Part shown: positions 46,601 through 57,745 of the stretch, in pieces
Position numbering within the stretch: position 1 is the first letter of the stretch
How the letters are laid out: each line of letters begins with the position of its first letter
NCBI GenBank assembly: GCA_013398175.1
Contig: VZRZ01004148.1
Coordinates: forward strand, 110,103-174,102
Reading direction: 5' to 3'
DNA: 64,000 nt
Origin: Climacteris rufus
Lineage: Eukaryota; Chordata; Aves; Passeriformes; Climacteridae
Program-made: the position numbers and the translations under genes
The notes under the pieces: model-generated
Databases searched by the model: none
What the model was told of the DNA's origin: nothing
The model's input: only the letters and a program-made list of their open reading frames with translations

Positions 46601-49600
46601 ATTCAGACAAGTGTAGTTCCCCACAACAAGTTAGGACTTAGAGGAGAGATCAGCAAGAGTACAGGGAGAACATGCATCTGTTCTTTCTTTTGATGCTTGC
46701 CCAGAGCAGCTACTACAGGTGTAAAAATATTGCTACACTCTCTGAAGGAAATGCTGTGTAGAGATACTTGAGCCAGTTGGGCCATCCATAGCAGAGGGCA
46801 TCACAGACTTGTTAGTGCTTTGAATTCCAACCCAGGAAATACTTGTTGAAACACAGAAATATTAAAGCTTCCCTAAGAAACTTTATCCCATAAGCTGAAA
46901 TTCATAGAAGTCTTTTCTTGCTCTTGCTGTTGGAAACGACAAAGCATTTTCAGCCAGAGTTTTCTGACAATTTTGAGGTCTTGTATCTTACACAGAAAGT
47001 TTTGGCATAAAGATGAATATCATGTAGTAAAGTAGTAAACAGCTGAAAATAAAAACCATCATGCTCCTATAATAAATACCAGACAATTTTAATACTGGCC
47101 ATACCCTTTATAATCAGTCGTAAAAATACAGAAACCTGTTTTACTACCCACAGAGATTTCATTACTCTTGTCCATGTAGGTCAGTGTAATTGTCTCTTCT
47201 ACTCATTTATACAGTTTTAATCTGTTAGAGGGACCCCAGTTTGAAAAGCACATAAGCCTGATTATAGTAATTCTCTCTTGTCTGTCTTGAGTAAACAAAT
47301 AAAGGTTTAACATGGACAAAACATTTGTTCTGTCGTCTTGTGGTCTGTACAGGGAGTAGGGGGGGAAGTAGGAAGCAGAGATGTCACCCAGCCCAACTCA
47401 TCTGACACCCATAAAATGTCTGAGAGTGGGAGAAACCACTCTCATCCTCTCCTGAGAGACCTCGTGGTCTTTGCAGAGCTCACAGCTCATCAAACCAAAC
47501 ATGTTCTGTGTCAACAGTGAAGTGGATTGCTTTTTATGTTCCTTTAATATTTGTGAAATTTAGCAGGTATGTCTGTGAGCTTTTGGTGTGGCATCACTTT
47601 CGGATCTCGATTTTTCTATTTCAGTTTGCACCAGCAGCCTCTCAGATAGGAGCTGGCATGTAGGCTAGCAGTGACATAAATGGAAAATATTTCTCCTTCT
47701 GGGCCTAAGCAGAGTGAATTTGTTAATTCTGAGGCTTGCTGTGAGGCACATCTTTTTTTCCAGGCTTTTGTAAGTAGTAGATATTTGGGGACATACATGT
47801 GTGAAAGAAGAGAAACACTCAGCTGCCTGGGTTACTTGGGAAGACTCAGTTGATGTGATATTCTGAACTAAATTTTCACATCTGTTGTTGCAAACATACT
47901 GATGCCAGGGGAAGGGAGAAAATTTACAGGCCAAAATAAGAGGATAAATGGCTGCTTAATCTGTATCTTGATGCCACAGACCTTTCCAGGGGAGGCCTGG
48001 TGAGCTAAAATGTGCAGGTACCAAAAACCAATTGTATTTATAGCAGTGCTCTCTGATTCAACAATTGCAACAATATATACTGCAGATGGCAAAAGTGGCC
48101 TGGGAATTAACGTTCCAGAACAGAGGATTTTAGTTTCTTAAGCTGTCAGTCTGAAGAATTTTGTGATCACTTAATTAACCCACATTTAAGAAGAGAAAAA
48201 TAAGTTGTCTGGTTGAAATAGGTTTCTCTCTCAAATGCAGTGCTGAAAGTGTGACAGACTTTGCCAGATGATGATGACTCAGAGACCTTTCTAAGGAATT
48301 AGAGGGAACCCTGAGTTTAACACCTGCAACAACAAATCTCTGGCTTACTGTGCTTGTCACACGTGAAAAGCCTAAAAGCATTTCCTCAAGATCAGCATTG
48401 CTCTGTGTTGCCTCTCTTTTGACTATATCTTCAGGTTGATACTATTTTCCCCTGAAAGCACCAACCCTTCAGTAAACTCTTCATGCCAGTTCATGCTCTG
48501 GCTGCATTCTTGCAGGTGATTGTAGAATGCATGGCACCAGAGTTTGAATCCTCATCCTCAGCATTTATGCTGCCTGTGAAGTGCACTGTGGCATCCAGCT
48601 CTTAAATAGCATGCATAAATACATAAGTGAAGGGATGTATGCCTTATGCATTTACTTCCCTAAATCCCAGAGGTGTTAATGTATTGGCATGCAGGTAATC
48701 AAAGCCTACTATAACTAAATATATAGAATCTATGTTTATGCTGGATGTACTCTTTTCAAATGGAATAAAAATGTCAAGAAACCTTCTCAAAGTAATTTTG
48801 AATGTTTATCAAATGCCTAAGACTGAACACATAATTTCTGAAGGTCTTCTTTAGTTTAATTGTGTGTCAAATAATCCTCAACAAATTTTTCCAAAGCTTT
48901 TCTGAGCAGCCACTGCAAAGGTAACCAGATTTGTGTTAATTTATATTTGGTGATGTTCTAATGCAAAGTCTTTAAAAAGACAAGGGAAGGGACTGTGAAA
49001 GTTTATTTAGAAACACTCCTCTCTAAATCTTCTTCAGATCTGTTTTGAATTCTGTTAAAAGAAACCTCAGATAATCATCTAAAAATCAGTTTCCAATGAC
49101 AAAATTTTGCATCAAAGTAAGTAAAAGCAAATGTTTTAGGGCTACGTTTTGTCCAAAATGGAAAGTGCAGAATGAAAAATTAAGTCTTTGAGTAAAGCAA
49201 GCAAAGCATCCCTGGATGGTTTATGCAACAGCATAAAGGTGAGATTAAACTCTCTGAACCTAGATTCCAACACTACTAGAGCTGCTGTACTTTGGGTATC
49301 TGCATTTGCTCTCAACCTTGAACCAATTTCATAGTGAGGGCATAGACAGACTCTCTGAGTTACATCACAGTATCTGTGGTGAGCTGTAAAGAAATAAAAG
49401 GACTGTAAGATAACTGAGTTCAAAGTCATAAACAGTTTCAATACAATGGGGCTTTTAAAGGCTAACATGTTTTATACGTTAACTGCAATTGTTTTATTTG
49501 GATGTCCTGCAGAGAGTTTGATACAGGTGTAAGTCTGGTATTGGTTTTGGTCTAGAAATGCTGCTGATACAGTAAATGAAGCTTTTGCAGCAGGACTCAA

Positions 49601-51240
49601 TGCAATTTACAATGATAAAATCAGTGAGTGGCTTTCTCCTCTTCCTGTTCTTTGCAATGTGCTGTGCTACCTGCCTGTAGGAAAAGGTTGTATGGAGATA
49701 CAAATACGTACACACACACATACATCTATATGAGAAACATAACAAAAGTACACTTAAAAAAAAATGAATTAGCAAGTATTTGAAATATTTCAGGAAGCTT
49801 TATCCGAATGCTAGAGCAGAGACTGATTGGATATATCCTAAAGTATGCAAAAGGTTTCTTTATGCTGGATATTAAGAGTGAGTGGCTTATAACTAAAAAA
49901 CTGAAGAACCATCTTAAAATAGGAAAGAATATAACAAAAAGAAGACATTCCAGTCTAGGAATTAAATAATTCCCCAGGTTCACAATTCCAGATTGACCTA
50001 CCAGTGTATTCAAGTCAAATTTAGATGAGCACGAAAATGTTTGCAGTCCAACCACCAGTACAGGATTTCTCCCCAGGACAGTTTCAGGACTGTCATGAAG
50101 AGTCACAGCTGTGATTAAGAATCCAGCAGCATTCACCTCTGTACTCTGCCAAGGACATTGATAAGGCTTTAACCCAGACTGCTGAAGTCTTGGTGGAGAG
50201 TTAATTTCTAGATTTCTGCTCCCTGGATTGAAGCAGACCTAATGATTTCCCAGCTATTCCACCCTCCAGTCTATGCCAACAAACCCCATTTCCTCTTGCA
50301 GGTGTGAGAGGGAGATACAAATAAAATGAGAAAGTAATGAGGAAAAAGACACCTGCAAATGGAATACTCTCATACTAACCACCTTCCACAGCTGGGTCTG
50401 TTGGCTGGTGTTTGTTTTGGGCTTCATTTTATGGTCAAATTTATCTGTGGCAGAAGTCAACCACATGGTTTCCATTTGGATTTGCTATGAATTTGGTCCA
50501 TCATTCCTAATTCAGAAAAACAAGCTTCACAGTAGCCTTCAAGGCCTGTCATGAGGTCTTCTTGGAATGAAGCCTGAAGGCCCTCTGACAGCCACCCATT
50601 GCATTTCAGACAATGCATTTAGGGATTCTGCTTTTAAATGTCATGTGCCCAGGATCAGCCTCAGTTTTTTAGTGCAAGTGTAATATTTTCATCCCCACAG
50701 TCTTAAAGACACATACTTCCTTTATTATGTAAGGTAACATGAGGGCATTGGTTTCTTTCATTCTTTAGTTTCTTCAGACCATTCCTGAAATGTGTTTTGT
50801 AAATAATTTTTATGATGGGTTAAAAAGTAATCTCTGATAGAACTTTGATAAGCAGGATGAAGAGAGATCTCTCTTAATGGTAATGTTTACATTTCCTTAT
50901 TTTCATGATTCTTTTTGCTATCCCAATCCCACAGAAGCACGAGGCTATGAGCAACCTTATTTTCATTCAGCAGTAGAAGAAAATTACCATAATTGCTGCT
51001 GTTATTGTTGTCATATTTCATAATTATAGACTTACCCTATTTTCAAGGGCTGGTAATGGCTTTTCTGGAAGGAAATACGTAGATTTTTTACCTGTCACAT
51101 TGAAAATTAATGCCTTAAGGAACATGTGACACAAGTCTGCAAAACTAGGAGTGGCATAGGGAGGGTCAGTAGCCATTGAATATTTGTCCTGTCCTCTGAA
51201 ACAAGAATATATTAAGTGAAAATAGCAGGATTCAGGTTCA

Positions 51241-51612
51241 AAACAAGAAGAAAGTGGTGACAGGCTGAGGTTGTTCAGCCTGGAAAAGAGAAGGCTCCGG
51301 GGAGACCTTAAAGCATCTTCCTTATCTAAAGGGGTCTACAAGAGAGCAGGAAAGGGACTTTTTACAAGGGCGGGTAGTGATAGGGGGAATGGCTTCAGAC
51401 TGACAGAAGGGAGTTTTAGATGAGATATTAGGAAGAAATTGTTGACCTTGAGGGTGGTGAGACTCTGCAATGGGTTGTCCAGAGAAGTTGTGGATGCCCC
51501 ATCCCTGGAAGTGTTCCTGGCCAGGCTGGATGGGGCTTTGACCAACTTGTTTTAGTGGAAGGTGTCCCTGCCTGTGGCAGGGGGGTTCCAAACTAAAACA
51601 TTCTATTATTCT
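51241..51612 (+). mobile_element. CR1 LINE 3'-end copy, sense orientation
   Basis: It reads 'aggttgttcagcctggaaaa', 'gaaggctccggggagacctt', 'tggatgccccatccctggaa' and 'ggccaggctggatggggctt', and ends 'ttctattattctc'. This is the avian CR1 3' end in sense. Confidence 0.92.
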
Positions 51613-53187
51613 CCACACTGTGAGAAGTGATGTGTGGAGCTTGTTTCCAATTAATGTTGAAGTCTACACTGATGAGTGAGAGGCTGGACTAGCACATGGA
51701 TGAAAAATCCATTGAGGGCTACTACATATAGATATCTAGCTCAGAAACTCACTTGGGCTGAAAATACTTGAAGGATAAAAGAGTATTAAGGGAAAGTATA
51801 ATATATTCTTACCCTGCTTTTACTGTTACTTGAGCATCCCCTTATAACCACAAGTGGGGAGAGCCTCTTGACTACAGGGTCTGGCTGCCAATCACTAAGT
51901 GTTAAAAATTGGTATGTTGAGTACTTTGAAAGCTTTGTACACAGAGATCTTGAAGCTTACAGCTTTGCATCTCTGGGGTTCAGAAGGAAAGTTGTCTTAT
52001 TTGTAATAATTTTATGAGTTCTTAAGAATTTTACAAGTTTCTGTTCCTGCTTAGCATGAGGAAACGTCAGCTTTTCTAGCAGGACTGTAGCTGAAACTAA
52101 AGTTGGCAAATGATTCAGAAATCTAAGGTGCTGGACCTGCTAAGAAGAAATTGTTCCAACTCAGCCTAGTTAGAGAGCCTGGGATATTTATGTTGCTTGT
52201 TTTGTTTAGTAGCATGTAGCTGTTTCAGGCAATCTCAGTGCTGGATGAATAAGTGAAACCATAGCTTTATATTTTGAATGTGCAGTCAGTGTAAAACACA
52301 CAAGGATGCCAAGCACAGTGCAAAACAATCACAAACATGGGACCTTTCTGGAAGGATTTGAGACTAAATGTTCTGATTCTGCAAGTGGATTGCTGCAAGC
52401 AGATCAGCAGTGCCCAGAAAGAGGGAAGAGCTTGAGTGCAAATACTGGTAATGGGATCAGAGGCTTCTATGTGCAGGATAACCATTTTCTTTTGGATTAT
52501 GTGGAAGGAAATCAAGGTGCAAAAGAGCTACAGGGATAACACACACTTTATTCTGAAGACTGACCTAAATTAATTATTCTTGTTATTGAAAACAACATCT
52601 TATTGGATGAGAATGATGAGTGTAGTTAAAGGAGTAAACCTGGCAGTTTTAGAAGTGGCTTGTCTTGAAGTGATTGTGGCACCTGGATGAAGAGGGACAG
52701 GGGGACTTGTATGCAGAATGAGACAAAAAAAAGCTTGGATTTCCAACAGGCTTCTAAGCAGCCAGAGTGCAAAGGGAAAAGTCCTTGCATGGATAAAGAG
52801 CTGGTCAGATGACGTCCTGGTTTTGTGGGTGGTAGTTCATTTTCTTCATAGCAGCTGGCACAGTGCTGTATTTGGGATTCAGTATGAGAATAATATTGAT
52901 AGCACATTGATGGTTTAGTTGTTGCTAAGTAGTGCTTAGTCTAAGTCAAGGATTTTCCAGTTTTACATGCTCTGCCAGCAAGGAGCTGCACAAGAAGCTG
53001 TGCAGGAGCACAGACAGGACAGCTGACCCTAAGTGGCCAAAGAGATATTCCATACCGTAGAGAGTCATGTTTGGGATGTGATCTGAGGGGAGTTGGCCAG
53101 GAGCCACCAATTGCTGCTGGGGGATGAGATGGGCATTGGTCATAGGGTGGTGAGCAACTATGTTGTGCATAATTTTTCTTGGATTTT

Positions 53188-53360
53188 GGTTTTGCTTTTT
53201 GGGGGTTTTTGTTTGATTGGGGTTTTTGTTTGATTGGGGTTTTTTTTATTGTTTTTCTTTTGGTTTGTTTTTAGATTTTGCTTGTTTGGTTGCTTGATTT
53301 TGGGTTTGTGGGTTTTTAGTGTGTTTTTTTTTTCTTTTTTTTTTAAATTTTGTTTAAATT
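53188..53360 (+). repeat. G/T-only tract with a 17-base tandem unit
   Basis: The unit GGGGTTTTTGTTTGATT is present twice in tandem (53202-53218 and 53219-53235) with a degraded third copy, followed by a long T/G-rich stretch with very few C or A bases on the + strand. Confidence 0.8.
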
Positions 53361-55396
53361 GTTACACTGTTCTTACCTCAACCCATAAGGCTTTTTAACT
53401 TTTTTTTCTGATTCTTCTACCCATCCCACCTGAGGGTGGGGGAGCATGAGTGAGCTGCTGTGTGGCACTGAGTTTCCAGCTGGGCTTCAACTATTACTGC
53501 AAATGAGAAGCAGAAAGCAGGAGAGAAAGATCAGTTCGATAAAAATGTGTGCTAAATGTTCAGAACACAAAAGTGAATTAAATGTGAGACAGTACAGGGA
53601 AAGGAGTAAAGGAGACAGGATTTCTGCTGTGCCTCTGTATCCGTGGCTGCCCTGTGTTTTGAAGACAGTGCAGGGTTCGTTCCCTCATCTCCAAAAGGTG
53701 TAGTTTGGAACTGGAAATTGTCCAGAGATGGATCTGTGGTCTAACCCAGCAGACCCTGCTGTGTTCCTATGTCAGTGTGTGGCTGTATCATGACAAGCAG
53801 ATTGAGATGTGTGAGCCTGACAGAAGGAATAATCAGTGAATCAGCAGATAGAGTGTCAGAGCTGAGGCTCTGAACACATAATGCTTCTGACACCTTCAGA
53901 GTGTCAGCTGTAATTGTGCTCCTGTCAGAGGACTTAGTCACGGCCTTATTTGCTGGAAAAAATATTTTTAACACTATTTCTTCAAAATAACTGTGATATT
54001 TTTATGTTTTGAAATAAGATCAGGGCTGAGACTTTTAAATTTTTTTCAAAGAGAATTGATGTATATTTTAGACAGGAGGATTAATGATGTTTCAGCTACT
54101 GTATTATACATCTTCCTAAAATATAAACCACTAGAAATTCTTTTCAGTTCTGTGCAGGTGCAATTAGCTGGGCTTCAGAGAGTTGTCTTTTTTTTTTTGA
54201 TTGTAAGTGAAGTGTCAGACACAGAATGTACTATTATTAATTATAGTAAAGAAGATATAGTCTGGCATTTTAAAATTTATATCTTACTATTTAGCTTCCT
54301 AAAACTCATATTTATCTTTTTTATTTTTTTGGTCTACCTATGTCACACTTCTTTTGGTTCGGCACAACCATTAAAAATCCCTTATCTTATGTTGGTAGTG
54401 GTAATTATATAGCTGTGTGTCAATGTAAGCTACTCTATCTGCTCCCACAACTGTTTGTCTTTATGGTAAGGTTCATTTCAATACATTTATTTTTATGTAT
54501 TTCTTCATTTGCTTATTGCAGGATATTGTATGTGGAAAGGGCATGCACAAGGATCTCTGCTTAATTGGGATGTGTATGGGTTAATCCACTGCAGGGGAGA
54601 CTATTCCCTGAGTGGCCACTCAAGTCCACTCCAGAGGTCAAGACACATCTTGGGTTCTGTGCAAGACAGACTTTGGTTGTGTGCACAGAATTAGGTGAAA
54701 TGGAGAGGCCCCACTTAAAAAATGTATTCGCGGAAGGCTCAAACTTATTTAGCAGCAGTAACAATGCAATTCCTTCAGAGTTAGAACAAAGAGGAATTCC
54801 TGAGGTCTTTAAGGAATTTCTCGTTGTAGAGAACACCACCTTAGGTAGGTGGGACAAAACAGTGTTCCAGGGCCTTGCTGGTTTATAATCTCTCGGAGAT
54901 GGGTGCTTTTTCAAGCGTGGTGGAATGTGTGATGTGGCACTTCAGTGTGAATTGCAGCTGCTGAAGTGCTGCCTCAGCAGTGCTTTGCCTCTGGCATAGC
55001 TAACATGCTTCAAACTCTCACAGGACAATATTTTAAGGACATAATTTTCTTTAGGTCTTATGTATTTTATTCATTATTTTTGGGCCTAGTTCTGATATTG
55101 AGAATGCCATAGCTGAGGACGACTTGATTTCACAGCACTTCCTTTGATTATTTAGTTGTTTTCATCACCTTGAAGTGCTGTATTAGTAGTCCAACTCTGT
55201 TATTTTTCCATTTGCAAGCAGGGCTGTCATTTTTGCAAGAATTGTCATAAGAACAACAACATAATATCTACAAATGCAAGACAGAGGTTTAGTCCTTAGT
55301 AGGGTCCTTGAAGACTATCCTGTAGGTTAAAAATGTATGCAATTATTTTTCTTGTAGGGTAGTGATAGATTTGTGCACATTAATGTACTATTTTAA

Positions 55397-56050
55397 TAGA
55401 ACCATAGAATGTTAAGGATTGGAAGGGATCTTAAATATCATCTAGTTCCAACCCCCCTGCCATGGGCAGGGACACCTTCCACTAGACCAGCTTGCTTGAA
55501 GCCCCATTCAACCTGGCTTTGAACACTCCCAGGGATGTTCCTGGGGCATCCAAAGCCTCCTTGGGAAACCTGTTCCAGTATCTTACCAACATCACAGTAA
55601 AGATTATCTTCCTAATATCTAGCCCAATTTCCCCCTCTTTCAGTTTGTAGCCATTATTCCTTGTCCCATCACTAGTGTTCTTGATGAAAGGTCTTTCTCT
55701 GGCTTCCCTGTAGCCCCCATTCAGATACTGGAAGGTTGCTGAGTTTTCCACCAACCTTCTCTTCTCCAGGGTGAACAGTCCCAACTTTCTCAGCCTGTCT
55801 TTGCAGGGGATATGCTCCAGCCCTCTTATCAACTCCGTGGCCTCCTCTGGATTTGCTGCAGCAGTTCCATGTCCTTCTTCTATTGGGGGCACCAGGGCTG
55901 GATGCAGCCCTGTAGGTGGGGTCTCACCAGAGCAGAGCGGGACAATCACGTTCTTCGACTTTCTGGCCACGTTGCTTTGCATGCAGCCCGGGATTCGCTT
56001 GGCTTTGTGACACACCTTTTTAAAGGCTGGAGGCTGGAAATGAGCTGGCT
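55397..56050 (-). mobile_element. CR1 LINE 3'-end copy, about 650 bases
   Basis: On the + strand it starts 'accatagaatgttaaggatt' and continues 'tctagttccaacccccctgc', 'cctaatatctagccc' and 'ggtggggtctcaccagagca'. This is the reverse complement of avian CR1 and the longest copy here. It ends about 150 bases before the SLC30A10 CpG island. A 227-codon minus frame across it is repeat-derived. Confidence 0.92.
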
Positions 56051-56396
56051 CAGTAGATGGCACTCTGTCCTTTGGTTTGACACTTACGCCACCAATAAAG
56101 CACCGAAGGACCATAATTATCGGATCCGTCACTGGAACTTCACCGTGTCTGGATGCCTGGAGCACAGGCAGGACAGCCTTGGGTAGCTCTGCCTACCCGA
56201 GAGGGCCCTTCCGCAGCCCCGCGCCGGCTCCACGCCTCCCCGCGGCCCATCTCTGTCCCGTTGATGCCGCGTTGGGTTGGTTTTGTGTCCCCCGCTGTCG
56301 CTGCTCAGGGCCCGTGATCCCCGGGGCGGGGCGGGGCGGGGCGGGGCCGTGCGGGGCGGTGCGGGCTGGTGCCCCCGGGCGGTGCGGAGCCGTGCG

Positions 56397-56548
56397 NNNN
56401 NNNNNNNNNNNNNNNNNNNNNNNNNNNNNNNNNNNNNNNNNNNNNNNNNNNNNNNNNNNNNNNNNNNNNNNNNNNNNNNNNNNNNNNNNNNNNNNNNNNN
56501 NNNNNNNNNNNNNNNNNNNNNNNNNNNNNNNNNNNNNNNNNNNNNNNN
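56397..56548. other. Assembly gap (152 N)
   Basis: It is a run of N within extremely GC-rich sequence just upstream of the SLC30A10 start codon. Its true length is unknown. It does not interrupt the coding sequence, which starts 41 bases after it. Confidence 0.99.
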
Positions 56549-56589
56549 CCCCTGACGCGGAGCGGGAGCGGCAGCACCGCGCGGCCGCC

Positions 56590-57094
56590 ATGGGGCGGTA
56601 CTCGGGCAAGACGTGCCGCCTCATCTTCATGCTGGTGCTCACCGTCGGCTTCTTCGTGGCCGAGCTGGTGTCCGGCTACGTGGGCAACTCCATCGCGCTG
56701 GTGTCAGACTCCTTCAACATGCTCTCGGACCTCATCTCCCTCTGCGTGGGGCTCTCCACCGGGCGCATCGCCCGCCGCAGCCGCCGCGGTCCCCGCGCCA
56801 CCTACGGCTACAGCCGCGCCGAGGCGGTGGGAGCGCTCAGCAACGCCGTCTTCCTCACCGCCCTCTGCTTCACCATCCTCATGGACTCCGTCCTGCGCCT
56901 CGCCCGGCCCGGGCCCATAGACGACGCCCAGCTGGTGCTCATCGTGGGCACCCTCGGCCTCGCCGTCAACGTCGTGGGGCTCCTGGTCTTCCAGGACTGG
57001 GGCGCCTGCTGCCGCCGGAGACGCCCGTCCACCCGGCCGCCGGCGCCGCGGGGTGTGCCCGGTGGCACCCCGAACGGGGAGGTGGATGAAGCAG
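56590..57094 (+). CDS. SLC30A10: SLC30A10 exon 1b (TM1-TM4)
   Basis: It encodes MGRYSGKTCRLIFMLVLTVG and four transmembrane helices, with YGYSRAEAVGALSNAVFL between the second and fourth, then an Arg- and Pro-rich loop. The donor gcag|gtgcct matches exon 1a in phase (1). Confidence 0.94.
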
Positions 57095-57714
57095 GTGCCT
57101 TTCGGCTGCGTCTTCGCCTTCCTGCCTTGCCCTCGTGTTCCGCATCTCTCCCCACCCCTCCTTCCCTTCAGCATTCCTCATCCTTCTGCATCCCTCCCTA
57201 TCCCCTCTCTCCCTCCGGTTTTTCCCCGGGACCCGCCTAGCTGTTGGCCCGATCCTTTGGGCCCTCTCGAAGCCCCAAGGCCACCCGTGGGCCCCGGGGG
57301 GTTTCACTGAGCTCACTCAGACACCCGCTGCCTCTTCCACCTTGTACTTTACACCGCGCTGCTGGGCGTCCCCTCGGGATGGGGGAAGGCGGCGTTGCTC
57401 TGAGAGCTGCATGGGAAATGTTTTGGTGTGGTTTTTCTTCTTTTTCTTTTTTTTTTTTTTTGTCCTCTTTGAAATAAGTTGGTTTTGAGAAGGTTGATGT
57501 TTTTTCTGTTTGTAGAACTTATACACAACACAGCGTTTCTTCTTTGAATGCAGGTGATTCACCAAATGACCAAAAATACCCTGAAGAGGGGTCTGAGAAG
57601 AAAAGAGAGAAAAAATCTGAAGCCTTGAACATCAGAGGTATGTCACAGAAGTATCCTGCTAATGTTATATTAACTTCAAACAGTTTCTGGTTTCCATGTC
57701 AGATTTATACACAG

Positions 57715-57745
<31 letters not shown>

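Larger units (their letters stand above)
43632..55396. other. Interval between the two SLC30A10 first exons
   Basis: It would be intron if exon 1a splices to exon 2. I looked for a second copy of the TM5-TM6 exon (HxxxD) or the C-terminal exon (HEVHVWEL-like) and saw none. The interval holds one sense CR1 copy and a G/T-rich tract, listed separately. Its open frames, including 46313-46693 and 53993-54412, are T-rich or resemble nothing known. Confidence 0.7.
56190..57240 (+). promoter_or_regulatory. SLC30A10: CpG island promoter and exon 1b of SLC30A10
   Basis: GC content and CpG density rise sharply from about 56190 and fall after about 57240. Repeated GGGGC boxes (about 56322-56345), which are Sp1-type and could form a G-quadruplex, precede the assembly gap. 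The transcription start and much of the 5' UTR probably lie in or near the gap. Confidence 0.75.

Noticed and set aside
46313..46693. A 126-codon open frame between the two first exons
   Set aside because: It is rich in Leu, Ser, Phe and Pro from pyrimidine-rich sequence, with no domain, homologue or supporting splice signals recognised.
53993..54412. A 139-codon hydrophobic frame, checked as a possible TM5-TM6 exon of the upstream ZnT10 copy
   Set aside because: It lacks HxxxD and any alignment to ZnT helices. The hydrophobicity comes from T-rich sequence.
55482..56165. A 227-codon open frame on the minus strand
   Set aside because: It lies almost wholly within a minus-oriented CR1 3' region, which often gives such frames. 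The reading is repeat-derived and not a host gene.
56077..56589. An upstream extension of the SLC30A10 frame running through the N gap
   Set aside because: It depends on translating N bases. The MGRYSG start with perfect Kozak context, and its match to exon 1a, set the real start at 56590.
56704..57316. Several long minus-strand and alternate frames over exon 1b
   Set aside because: They are by-products of very high GC content opposite a well-supported exon and lack any family resemblance.
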